This document shows, piece after piece, positions 1 through 10,990 of a stretch of 19,808 nucleotides of DNA. Origin of the DNA: Phoronis ovalis (Eukaryota > Phoronida > Phoronidae); contig JAOXYB010012456.1 in assembly GCA_028565635.1 (NCBI GenBank), positions 1 to 19,808 of the forward strand. The letters are read 5' to 3'. A model generated the notes under the pieces. The model worked only from the letters and a program-made list of their open reading frames with translations. It was not told where the DNA came from and did no database searches. Made by a program: the position numbers and the translations under genes. How positions within the stretch are numbered: position 1 is the stretch's first letter; each line of letters opens with the position of its first letter.

Positions 1-34
1 GTTGCAAAATGTAATAATTATTACATTTTGCAAC
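1..34. repeat. Perfect 34-bp palindrome at the window edge
   Basis: The first 34 bases equal their own reverse complement (two 17-bp arms, no loop). The sequence reads GTTGCAAAATGTAATAA and then its exact mirror. It could be the inner end or hinge of a larger inverted repeat that continues left of the window, or a transposon-related hairpin. The left boundary cannot be seen. Confidence 0.8.
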
Positions 35-145
35 TTTATTACATGAGTGGTTGCTACAGATGGAGAGTCATATAAAAGTATAAATTTTTAAAAGTTAATA
101 CTCTAAACTTTATAAATCCTGAAGTTAAAACTTTTGAATTTGGTC

Positions 146-525
146 ACATGATCTGATAACAGCCATTATTGGAAAAACGTGTTTTTCAAAATTTAATTTT
201 AATTTTCGAAAAAAGTAACTTAATCCCCTGTATCAACAAATTTGAATTTAGCATAAACGAGCTACACATTTATATCTACACTAAAAAAGCAGTGGTTCAT
301 ATTTTTTAAATTTTGCTTTGTTTAAAAGTTATAATTTTTTTAATTGAATGCCAGTTCAAAATCATCAAAATCCTGACCTTTAAACTTTGAAAATTCACAA
401 TGCAAAGCATCATTTTAAAAATTTGAGAATAATTTTGCAGCTTTGTATATAAAAATAATTTCTGCCAGGTTTCAGATTAGTAGGTGCAAGTTTTTTCCAA
501 AATGGTCATTTATCAGATCATGAGA
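146..525. mobile_element. Candidate short non-autonomous inverted-repeat (MITE-like) element
   Basis: Two arms of about 30-35 bp, at 146-178 and 490-525, are imperfect inverted copies. They share the core ATGATCTGATAA on one side and its complement TTATCAGATCAT on the other, followed inward by a shared CCAT and TTGGAAAAA. The roughly 310-bp interior is A+T-rich and has no coding capacity. Terminal inverted repeats round a short non-coding core are what a MITE looks like. No target-site duplication was identified, so the true ends and the class are unknown. Confidence 0.4.
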
Positions 526-1460
526 ATTATTTTAAACCTTTGGATTCATTAACATTAAAGTATAATCTTTGCAAAAATGTATACTTTTATATGTCTCTCT
601 CTCATCATTTTGATTATAAAATTGTTAAAATAATTTATAGTCAAATAACATTACTTCTTTGTATCTCAAGTTCTTAAAAAGATAACCCACATTTTATACG
701 AACATTTAAAAAGGAGCTCACCACCCTATGATGGGACACAATTGGATAGCAATTTGAGGAGTCTCCTTCTGAACTCAAAGCTTCTGAACTCAGATTTTAT
801 CAAGATAAAATATGATGTGTATTTTATAAAAATTATGTGCTCATTATCAGTTTTATTTTATTACAAACCTTATTGACTTATGTTACTTGGTATTTATGAT
901 TAAAAATTATGTTGTGTATGTGCCAGTTTGTCGTCTTTATATTTTTAGAACAAATAACAATGTCACTGTAAATGAGAAAACAAGTCATTTGTCACAAGAT
1001 AGGTATGAGGTTACACCAAGAAGTTTAATTATACATGTTTGTCTTAACATTTGGGTTGCTTTAGACACTTCACTAAATTCTAAAACTTCAAGCAGAAGCA
1101 AAATTAATGTAATTTTTGCATTTTTTTTGGAAACCAGATGAAGCAAAACTAATTGTAATCTATAAAGAAAATACAGCTTTCATCTTCTGCATTAAAAATA
1201 TAAGATGAAAACTACTAATCATATGTATATCCTACATAAGTACAATATTTTAAAACATCATTTTTATGATAAATGTACAGTAATATATTGAGCACGATGA
1301 CATCATTATTTCATTTCTAAGGCGCATTCTTTCATACTGCAAAACCTAGGACATATAGTGTATCACTTAAATCACTAACAAACAATACTGTATTAAAAAT
1401 GAAGAAAATTATAACTGGATAGTGAAGAAATTACAGAACAACATTGGGTGAAATCAAAAG
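526..1460. other. Non-coding region upstream of receptor gene 1
   Basis: A+T-rich sequence with no exon I can support. A reading frame near 887-1141 has no signal peptide, recognisable domain or supporting splice sites. No strong TATA box precedes the start at 1461; TATTAAAA near 1390 is a weak candidate. Confidence 0.5.
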
Positions 1461-4400
1461 ATGTCTAAAGTAAAAACTCTGATCAGAATATTGGCCATCT
1501 TTTACTTTAGTTTAGTAGCTGGAGAATTAACTGTAAGAAATTCGGAAAAATGTTACACACAGTGGTTTAACTTAAAATGTGGTAACCAGGAGAAGCTCAG
1601 GATTATCGGTGGATATATAGGAAAAAAAGGAGCTGGAACAATAACCTGTGACTTAAATGAGCCATCCATATGCACAAAACCGCTATACCTAGTTAAGTCA
1701 GTTTATTATACAGAGCTGGTTAAGAAGTGTTCATCAAAAGAATGCAGTGTACAAGTTGACTGGGCAAACATAAACTGTGGAAATGGAAATATTCTCAGCA
1801 ACTATGGAAGTGTTAGCTACGTTTGTGTGAAAGGTATCATATTTTGTTTACTTTCTAAATATTATGAATTTACTGAAAAACATATTCTCACTTGAATCAA
1901 ATATAATTATTGTACTGATGTGATATCAATTCAGTATTAATATGTACATTTTAGTATATATTCAGCCAAACAGAATACAGTTTCTGCACATCAAAATTAA
2001 ACAAAAGTGAGAACAAAGAATATTATTCAATAAGTAAGTTTTATCAAATTTTTTTTTATAGATTCAGACATTATACATATGTGCTCAGACACGACAACAT
2101 TTTCAGCTGAAGGTATTATAGAAAGCTTAAATTTTCCTGCCATGACTACAACACATAATGACTGTATTTGTCACATGGAATCAAATTCTTCCATTGAAAT
2201 TCATCTTTTTGAGTTGAATATGATAGACACAGATCAAGAGTTTCAAATCAAGACTTCAACAGAAATAAATCACTATATTGGATCAAATTATCAAGTGAAC
2301 TATAAGATGCCTATACAAGATACTGCAATGACCATTCAATTTCATGGCAGTGGAAAGCCAAATCGTTATACACTAAAATATAAAGGTAAGACGAATTGAT
2401 TGATGAATATTAAAATGTTGTTGTTATCAATTAAGAGGGAACATGGAATTATCAGAAACTATATAAATCATCAGGTGGCAGCAGGTAACAATGAATTATT
2501 TTACAAGTGAACTAGATTGTATTGAGACACATAAAAGTGATAGTATTGGTATAACAGCAGGAGATGTTACTAACAATTTCAAAACATAACATATTAGTAA
2601 ACTATTTTTTTATGACAATATAGATACATTCTTTACCTTCCTCAAAAATATAGCCATGCTATACCACAGAAGATATATAAACACACCTCATTTCATTCAA
2701 ACATTTATCAATTAAGATGACCTATCCCCACCAGTCACACATGCTAAGATACTGCTGGGTACAAAACATTTTATGCAAAGGACTCCGATGTTCTTGTAAC
2801 TGAGTTGCTTACTGTTGTAGCTGATTCAAAAGTACGAATTAGGTGTTCTCAGCAAGTAGTCATACCCAGTATAACACAGTCCAGCAAGCCATTTGTATCC
2901 ATGACAACTATGTCCAGTATTCCTGTTAACGAGCAATCAACACGGACTGATGTGACTTATACCACATCCAGTGTCCTAAATTCAACGTTTGATGCTTCTA
3001 ATGGCACATATCAATTGCCAGTGAAACAACCAATCACATTCAGTAAGTAACATTCCATCAACCAGTAAGACATTGATTATATTTTTTTATTTATGTCTAT
3101 GACAAATGCAAGCTTTTTAAATCTCTGAATGCTTCATATTTTTGAACAAAGTGCATTTTTTTATTTCTTTTTCTCATGCAAAGTTATTTTAGTGCCCATT
3201 TGTATTATTACCAGGAGAAGCACTATGGATCTCACAAGCTGCAAAATGTAAGAAAAGGCTAATGTGATATGTTTGACAATACTATAAGAAATTCCCCATT
3301 CAAATTAGAATGTGTATATATCATTGATTCAGAAATAAAATTTGCAATATTTCTATGCTGTTTTACAGAATCTCTTGTAGGACTCTTTGCTGGGATTCTC
3401 CTTGGTATCATCAACGCATGTGTTTTCGTGATAATCATAGTTAGAAGGTACTGTTTTCTAAACAAGTTACTTACGCAGTACACACATTATAATAAGACTA
3501 AACAAAAACATGTGTTCTAGTATATGTCACAAATGTACTTATTTTTCTACTAACAAATTGGTACGCGTGGTCGAATTAAAGAAATTACAAAGCAATACAA
3601 GATAGTTCTTAGTAATATTTATTTTATTAGAAGTTTTTACTAGGTTTCTACAAGAAAGAAAGTATGTTATGTAATTAAAGAAACAAATGTCACATAGCAT
3701 AGAAAGAAATAAATGCAAGTGTGATTGTAATAGCAGCACCACCTATGAGATTTGTTTGTTATTATTCTATAAATGATACTGCATAGACATACTACTGCAC
3801 CAATATTTTCATGGAAATGAATTAGATTTAAGAAATATTTTTTAAAAGTATTTCTGTACAAGAGCCACAGAAAGCATCAATTCATAAAATATAAAAATTT
3901 TTTTTTTGCGTATTACGTTGCACATGTATCAGTAATTTGGCCTGCAATTTTGATGTTCACAAGATAATAATACCATTAGCTATCTATGATTTTAGAGTGC
4001 AGAAACATCCCCCCAGCCAATTGTTCTAATTGTTCTTTATTTGTCTCAGTTCTTCTGCAAATAATTTAGCTTTGAGTTCTGCCCATTACTTATCTCAGTC
4101 ACATTTTCACCACAGGTTACGGAACCAGAAGGAACTGGTGAATACTACTGGAATTATACAAAATGGAAATATCTCAAACCACACAAGAAGCAGTGGCATT
4201 AACAAATCTGACATCAGCGATCCGCAACCAATATCCACTATTGACAAAGAAAATCCAGACTACGATGACTTTGATTTTGATAGTTTTTCAGAATTTGATT
4301 CCGAAACGGAAGAAAATTATTACAATTATAATGAAAGTGCATCTAACACCATTCACAACACACCTGCAAATTATTTTCAAAATGCTTGCTTCAAAACAAA

Positions 4401-4728
4401 AGGCATCACAAATGAGGTTCAGTTGAATATTAAAACTTTAGACGATGTAGGATCCCATACAATGCAACATTTTCAAGAAGATGAACCAATATATATGGAA
4501 GCAGAGCCACACGTTGAATTTCAAATTAGCAATACACTGAATAATCCACTAGGAAACCAATATGCTGTTAACAATGGCTATGCTCATGCTAATGTGAGAA
4601 ATACGGAAATTAATGCTTGTAAAACTGAAGCTAATCAAAATTCTAGAGATTATTTTGAGGATCCAGCATATGGAATTCATGAAAGAGACACATTTAATGA
4701 TGGGGAAGATTATTCAGTAGTTTATTGA
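1461..4728 (+). CDS. Receptor gene 1: SUEL lectin - CUB-like - stalk - TM - tyrosine-rich tail (five exons)
   Basis: Predicted type I membrane receptor, 536 residues. Exons are 1461-1833, 2062-2385, 2821-3042, 3369-3447 and 4116-4728. Introns 1-3 are phase 1 and intron 4 is phase 2; all have GT-AG ends and all junctions stay in frame. Residues 1-21 form a clear signal peptide (basic start, then LAIFYFSLVAG). Residues about 31-124 are a SUEL-type lectin domain: CYTQWFNLKCG, paired cysteines, a CSSKECSV-like block and a closing VSYVCV. Exon 2 is a CUB-like domain (GIIESLNFP start). Exon 3 is a Ser/Thr-rich stalk with NST and NGT glycosylation sites. Exon 4 is the membrane helix starting LVGLFAGILLG, followed by RR. 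The 200-residue tail is acidic and tyrosine-rich, with NPDY (4252-4263), DEPIYME (4480-4500) and a terminal DYSVVY. Ligand and partners are unknown. The exon model is unverified by transcripts; the last acceptor has alternatives. Confidence 0.85.
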
Positions 4729-4763
4729 GATTATTATTACAAAAAGTTTTACAGATTTTGTTA

Positions 4764-4769
4764 ATTAAA
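4764..4769 (+). terminator. Possible polyadenylation signal of receptor gene 1
   Basis: An ATTAAA hexamer lies 35 bases after the stop codon. A canonical AATAAA occurs further on at 5272-5277 and would give a 3' UTR of about 0.55 kb. In DNA this A+T-rich either could be chance. Confidence 0.35.
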
Positions 4770-5570
4770 CAGATTATATATTTTGGGGTTTTTCCATTCA
4801 ACTTTGAATGATAATTCTTCTTAGTCAGACTTGCCCATACATTAATTTTAATTTTAAAAAGTACAAGAAATTCGAAATTCATTAGTGTATAATTAATATT
4901 TCTTAGCCAAAAACTATTTAATTATAAACAAGGCTTGAAAAGAAATAACAATATTTAAATACAATTTTATTATGACGTTATCGAGGAAAACTGTAACAAT
5001 TTTAATATTTTTTTAACAAAGTTACCTGTTAAAAGTAAAAAAATGACCTTATATCAATCAGAACAGGTTAACTATTCACACACATTTTCTTGTCCTAATT
5101 TAAAATGTACAAAATATACTTTCACCAAATAATGGAGCATAAACATAGCAATTCAATGTCACTTAAATTTGACCCCTGTATCATAAAGTGACATTCTGAA
5201 TTACAGTTCTCTGTTATTTATTAGCCTTGGTCACTTATTTATTGTCAGTCAAATTAGGTATTGTATAGAGAAATAAACATTATTAATAAGGAAATAATGA
5301 CTCAGTGCTAGTCCTTTAGGATAAAATGTACCCTTGAATAGTTAAATACAACTAACTATTTCGTGATACTGCAAACATGATGTATCCTGTTCCTAATACT
5401 CTGGCAAATATGGAATCAAATATTAACACCTCTAATCAGACGTCATACACCTCTTTAAAATTCTTGTAGATAAGAGTCAAACACACAAGAGTGTAATATA
5501 GTTATCATTTTCGTACATGATTGTACCACAATGGATGTCCTGGATAAGATATAGTGGGTTTGTTGTCACT
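4770..5570. other. Intergenic region between receptor genes 1 and 2
   Basis: A+T-rich sequence probably holding the 3' UTR of gene 1 (up to the AATAAA at 5272-5277) and the upstream region of gene 2. No exon, RNA gene or clear repeat was seen. Confidence 0.5.
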
Positions 5571-5578
5571 TTATATAA
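5571..5578 (+). promoter_or_regulatory. TATA box of receptor gene 2
   Basis: TTATATAAAT lies about 40-47 bases before the start codon at 5618. With the usual 25-32 base spacing, transcription would start near 5600-5606, giving a very short 5' UTR. It is the best TATA match on the + strand upstream of a supported exon. Confidence 0.6.
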
Positions 5579-5617
5579 ATACAGATAAGTCAGACATCCA
5601 TCTCATTAACAAGCAAA

Positions 5618-8600
5618 ATGGCGTGCTCTTGGTTTTTCATTATGACCTGCTACTTTTCAATGGACACGGTTTTTGCTCAACAAACAAGTAAGTTAGTGTT
5701 TTATTATTTCTATGCTGTTGTAGTTTAATCTTTTTTTAACCATTTTTATATACCAAAAGTGTACAGAAAGGAATATATGTAAACCAGGCTACAACATAGC
5801 TGGTGCAGTAAAGCTTTCGTATAATATAACTGTACAGTATATCATAAAAAAAGATTTTTCAAAATAAAAATGTTTTATTGAAAATAAACACAGCTATAAT
5901 AAGTAAGCTCCATTTTAACTGAACCAAATAAAACTGTACCCTCCTTTAGAAAGAACTTGAAAATTGTGTTTGTTAATAAAACCCTTTGCAAAATAACAGA
6001 ATATATTTATTATTATTATTTTTATTATGAAAATGCTCTTAAAACATTGAAAATATTAAGCTAGGCCATCAATTCGACAGCTTACTATGTATATCTTTTA
6101 TAATTTTTTAATTGCTACAATTTCTCTCCTACTAAATTCTTTGACGTAAATGTTATATAGAAATTAAGTATTATGTATCACATGATATTTGTAGGTGTTG
6201 GAGGATATGACATCAAATATGATGAAAAATGTACCAACCAACCTAATCGCCATCTAAATCTCCAGTGCACAAATCATGGCAAAATTTTTATTATATCTGC
6301 ATATTACGGCTTGGAACTTTGTGATAACAACCCTATCACTACATGGACAAAGGCGTGCAGAGTAACAGTACATGAACATGAGAAGCAATATTATCAACTG
6401 CTCGTTTCACAATGTTCTGGCGAATCAGGCTCTTGTAATGCCATACAAGCAACACAAAAATCAATGCCACAAATCTGTAATGATCAAGGGCTTTTAGAAG
6501 CATACACCAACTTTATACAAATAAAATATATCTGTGTTCCAGGTAAGAATATACTTTTTAAAAGTTTAAAAGCAAATAATATAGTAAAAAAAATTGCTCT
6601 AAAATTTTATAGTAGAACTTTTAAGTGAGAGATATATTAATTAAATTATCTTAATATAGGCAAATTAAACTCAACATATTAGAAATTTATTTTTCTACTG
6701 TGAGTAAGGTCTATCTCATTTTTTTCTAAACTATGTGTTAGATTAATACCAAGAAGTGAAACTGTAAAAATATCAGATGGACCATCTTCTTGTAATATGT
6801 TATAAAAACAGGATCCTAGCCAAACTACATCTCCATTTTTTTAACATTCAAATTGTACATACTTTAAGAATAGCGCAATATTTATTAAACCTACCAATAA
6901 AAAATGCAAAAAACACTGTTTTTGAAAAATTGTCCTGTTTTTTTAAAAAAAATAATAATGTAATAAGTAAATTTGATAACTCAAAAATTCACAATTTTAG
7001 TTTGCCTATTTTTATGTGAAACAGATACTAAAAAATTTTATTTTTTGGTGTCATTCAGCAGAAAATCCTACAACTGATATATAGTTTAACATCTAGATGA
7101 AGTCTTCTTTTTGTAACAATTTTTACAGCATACTTTTTGTATAACTAATTGCCATAGATAATTTTTTACTAATGATTTGAACCTTATATTTCAGATGTAT
7201 CAACTGCAGTGCTTACCAATTTTCAGAAATCGTCTAGCAGATCTGGCATAATTGTATCCTCTTACTACCCGAGACAACCAATACATCCAAGACCATCCCC
7301 CTACCAATGGGCTTGTAGCTTACAATCAACATCTAAGATATTACTTACAGTTGTTGAACTTAATCTCAATTTTTCTTCACATATTAGCTGCACACAAAAC
7401 TTTTATATGGAATTCTATTCAGATATCCAAAATGATGCACCAAAAAGACAGAATTATGACTGTAATAATTACTATGTGAATCAAACAGTGAACCCACTTG
7501 TGAAGAAAATAAAACTGATATATCAGTCACATTCAGATCGAGACAAAGCCACATTTGCAATAGTTTATGCCGGTGTTCCCAGTACTGTAAATATTACGTG
7601 TACACAAGAACCAGTTTCTGCACCAGGTCCAGGACATGTTTCTACTACGATTCAGAGTTCGTCAGTAACTGCTGTCAGTGACAAATCATCAACACCAACA
7701 AGTGTTACAAATGCTGGAATCAGGGAACCACAGTCGGATACTGGTAAGATAGTGGACAGAATACCATGTGATATAGAAAACTGTTCATGGCAAAAATGGG
7801 TTTTCTATTACACTCTGTGAAGATAAAAACTTCAATAAATACTTCAATCAAGTTTTTTCAAATAAAATACAATAATACAAGCTGACATGTTATTATACCA
7901 ACTATATACGAATTGAAGCTGTTTATACTGTAAACAGTAACTTGTACTGAAAGTTAATTTCAAAATCGTTAAATTATGAAGATACAAATTGTCGAATCAT
8001 AAGCCAAAACCATAAATATTTTTGTGAAATTTCAGGTGGAATTACTGGAGGTATACTTGGTGGAATAGCCATTGCATTATTAATAGCAGTAGCTGTAGTT
8101 CTTGTATACAGGTGAGAATTTTCTGAAAGAAATAAATCCAAAAAAATCTCCGTAATCTCCTTATAACATATTTTTCATGTTTAAGACAATTATTGAATAT
8201 CTAATAAAATAAAAAATGAGAAATGTATCTGATTTCAAATTTCCCATTATAAACTTTGTCAAGAAAAAGTTCTTGTTATTATGTTTCATTTGTTGTTACA
8301 CAGGCATTTTGCATATTACAGATATAGAAAAAATAAGACACCATTTAAAAAGGAGAAAGGTAACATTAATTCAACAGCTAACAGCATGGACAAAGAAAAC
8401 AGAATAGGACAAGAGACAAGCGGCAAACAAATACAAATCAAGACTATATTACATGTGCATAACCCTAACATGCAAAATACGTGGCAACAGAACACAATAA
8501 ATGGACAAACGTATTCTGACAGTAGTAGCCAACAGGAAAGGAACTTGCAGCATAATCTTCAGTACAACCTTACTGGACACCTAACTGTTCCCAATGGTAC

Positions 8601-9354
8601 TTATACAACAACTGATATCAATGAAGAACCCATATATGCCGATCCTCAAAACCCTGATCAACCAGAAAATTTTCCCAATAGTTACCAATCTATTGATGTA
8701 AATGCAGATACAACTGAAACAAAAAGATACACTCCGCTGAACTACAGGAAAGAAATTGCCAAAATAAACAATCCTACCAACAGATCATCACAAGTTAATA
8801 ATACTGATTCGCAATATTATTCCGAGTCAGAAAGTGACCGCCAATTATTACAGACAAATGATTCTCATTATTATTGTGTGTCTAACTCTAAAGACAATGG
8901 TAGCCACTACAAATCTTCAAATATTGATAACAATGATTCTCATTATACAAGTGCGTCAGATTCAACAGACGGCAATAATATCAATAAGCAAAATCGTGAA
9001 AATATCTATTACTCGGCTGTATATGAAGAGGCGAATCCACATATCCAGCATAAAGTACCTAACAAATCACATCCTCAAAATAATGATATCGATGTCACCA
9101 TGGATCACTGGACAGCAGATGAAACGGAAATTTATAGTCCCACATATCAAGATGTAGGTGTGACTTCCGATGAAGCTGTAGATTATTATAGACACAGTTA
9201 CTTAGACCTGGAACCGGGACATAATGATTATGCATATACAAATAGAAATTTTAGTAAAGATGAAGCTGACAATTCTCAACCTAACAATAGTGATGCTACT
9301 GAATTCATAACAAATTCTCTTTACAGTACTAATGATGAAATTACTACATGCTAA
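5618..9354 (+). CDS. Receptor gene 2: paralogue of gene 1, same domain order, longer tyrosine-rich tail (five exons)
   Basis: Predicted type I membrane receptor of about 691 residues. Exons are 5618-5687, 6195-6542, 7195-7743, 8036-8111 and 8322-9354, with phases 1,1,1,2 and GT-AG ends throughout. Exon 1 is a signal-peptide exon (FAQQ cleavage region). Exon 2 is a SUEL-type lectin domain (HLNLQC, IFIISAYYG, CSGESGSC, closing IKYICVP). Exon 3 joins a CUB-like domain to a Ser/Thr/Pro-rich stalk; N-glycosylation sites include NFS, NQT and NIT. Exon 4 encodes the membrane helix, GGITGGILGGIA then a Leu/Val-rich run. The 340-residue tail carries EEPIYAD (8623-8643), an IYYSAV motif matching the ITIM consensus (9004-9021), YLDL, and four repeats of a D/G-S-H/Q-Y unit. 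An acceptor 18 bases upstream (exon from 8304) would add six residues in frame. It resembles gene 1 across its length but differs in intron content. Ligand unknown. Confidence 0.88.
8797..8962 (+). repeat. Four-copy tyrosine repeat inside the tail of receptor gene 2
   Basis: Four imperfect in-frame repeats of about 12-20 codons have cores TDSQYYSES, NDSHYYCVS, NGSHYKSS and NDSHYTSAS. At DNA level AATGATTCTCATTAT recurs exactly (8857 and 8932). Repeated Ser/Asp-flanked tyrosines suggest multiple phosphorylation-dependent docking sites; this role is inferred. Confidence 0.7.
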
Positions 9355-9447
9355 CAAGGTCAATGTTAAATGCTTTTTTCCAAAAATCAGTACTCAAATG
9401 AATGTATGATTGATGACTCCAAATGACAGTTTACAGTTGCTGCATTT

Positions 9448-9453
9448 AATAAA
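9448..9453 (+). terminator. Polyadenylation signal of receptor gene 2
   Basis: A canonical AATAAA begins 94 bases after the last base of the stop codon, at a normal 3' UTR distance. A T-run follows near 9477-9484, fitting a downstream element. Confidence 0.55.
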
Positions 9454-9484
9454 ATCACAATGTCAACGTGACTGATTTTTTTTT

Positions 9485-10660
9485 TCAAATCGACATTATA
9501 ATGCATGACCAACTGTTGACATGTTTGAAAGTTTTATGACAATTTTTTCCCAGAAATAATGAGGGTGGGAACAAACACATTGTCACACATCATTTGTGAA
9601 GTTATTAAATTACATGGCTTGGGTCACAATATTTTTACAGGAAACTTGATGCGTCTACAATGATATTTATTACAACATATTTTACTATTCATTTTTATAT
9701 AGTTTAACTTTCATTATAAGTTATAGCGCCTTCTTTTATTAATTTTTTTAGCTATGGATACTTCATAAATTTTATGTAAACTATTGTTTCAACAGATACT
9801 GAAAATATTATTAAATGATACTGAAAATTTAATAATAAAATATTGTTAATAGCATTGGTACATACATTATATCAAATATATTATTATTATCAGCAATGGT
9901 ACAGACATTAACGATGGTGATGTTGGTAGTACCAACTCCAATAGTATTATTTATATGTCCTTTAAATCATAGAGAATAAGACACATGATGCACATAATTT
10001 GTGAAGTATATCCTACAATGTCTACCTCCAGGATATTTATAGCATGTGAATCACCCACATGATTGTACAATACAGCGGAATACATAATAAGCCAAGTCAC
10101 TGTCAAACAGCAGTCATGCTGCGGTCATGTTGTTTGTTACACTTGACTGGCTAGATATTGTCACCTTCTGTTTTTGTATTTAGATAAAATACACTTTTCA
10201 ATGAATAAATCCTTATTTTCTTATATTTACTCTGTTGATTTGATTCAATAGAACTAAACTGTGTTTTGAAAGATAAACAATTAGAGGGAGATAAACTTCC
10301 TGGACCACTTAGTAACATTTCAATAAAATTATGCAGAAATAAAAAACAATTCAAATTGAACTTAATAAAGATATACCTTGTTTATATTTTTTTTACAAAA
10401 TGTCTCGTTTTAATAAACTTTGAAAAAAATAGGCATCAGTAATAAACATGCCAAAGCAACATCACTTCAGTTGCTTTGGCAACAGCATAATGAGATCTGA
10501 AAAGTTGGATAACCATAGAGTCACTGAGGACAGGGTAATAACACAGTCTGACCTCTGATACCTAAGCATTTCCTTACAAAAGGTACTATCATCAAGTTAA
10601 AGTCATTGGGGGTAACTACGAATCATATTGATTAGGTCCATTGGTAATATTGATACAAAG
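9485..10660. other. Intergenic region upstream of the third signal exon
   Basis: A+T-rich spacer with no supported exon. It holds short repeated phrases: GATACTGAAAAT twice near 9797-9830, and GCAxTGGTACAxACATTA at about 9852 and 9893. A strong hairpin at 10449-10481 is listed separately. No clear TATA box precedes 10661. Confidence 0.5.
10449..10481. repeat. Perfect 12-bp inverted repeat (hairpin) upstream of the third signal exon
   Basis: TGCCAAAGCAAC is followed after nine bases by its exact complement GTTGCTTTGGCA. This stem is more G+C-rich than its surroundings. It sits about 180 bases before the ATG at 10661, so it could be a regulatory site or a small element remnant. No run of T marks it as a terminator. 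Confidence 0.6.
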
Positions 10661-10727
10661 ATGGCAAGGACTTTTCAATGTTTCATCACAATATTTATGA
10701 TATTACCTGGAAATATCAGAGGAATAG
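10661..10727 (+). CDS. Signal-peptide exon, probably exon 1 of a third receptor paralogue
   Basis: A 67-base exon starts ATGGCAAGG and ends in the strong donor ATAG|GTAAGT. It encodes a 22-residue hydrophobic leader (TFQCFITIFMILPG core). It leaves one base for the next codon (phase 1), exactly like the 70-base signal exon of receptor gene 2 at 5618-5687. No lectin exon follows within the next 8 kb. The next compatible acceptor with a SUEL domain is at 19550, where joining gives an open frame. The exon could therefore open receptor gene 3 with an 8.8-kb intron, or be an orphan left from a lost copy while gene 3 uses another first exon. The leader and donor are seen directly; the link is inferred. 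Confidence 0.6.
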
Positions 10728-10990
10728 GTAAGTAAATAAATTTATCTTTAACTGAGATGTAAAACTTTTTGTCATGGATTTTTTTTATTAGGTTTACTAT
10801 TTTTATTAGTATTTTGTTAGTTTTTGTACTGTCATGTCTGTGAGTGTATGCTAGGATGGATGGGTCTTTAGAAACAAGTGTAATTGTCATTATATCAATA
10901 CTATTATTATTACTACTGCTTTAAGAATAGAAATTTAAATCTTGATTAGTACATGACTGTATCTGGTGATTATAAAAAACTGTACAAACT

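Noticed and set aside
908-968. Possible separate signal exon for receptor gene 1
   Set aside because: Short hydrophobic run, but its only nearby donor is weak and in phase 2, whereas the lectin exon needs phase 1.
887-1141. Plus-strand open frame upstream of receptor gene 1
   Set aside because: No signal peptide, domain or supporting splice site; composition matches the A+T-rich background.
3259-3861. Open frames on both strands inside intron 4 and flanks of receptor gene 1
   Set aside because: Short, low-complexity, and overlapping the verified membrane exon or intron sequence.
6003-6027. TTA-rich run as a microsatellite
   Set aside because: Short and interrupted; ordinary intronic low complexity.
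8834-9157. Second open frame across the tail of receptor gene 2
   Set aside because: Frame-shifted overlap with the real tail exon; no domain or splice support.
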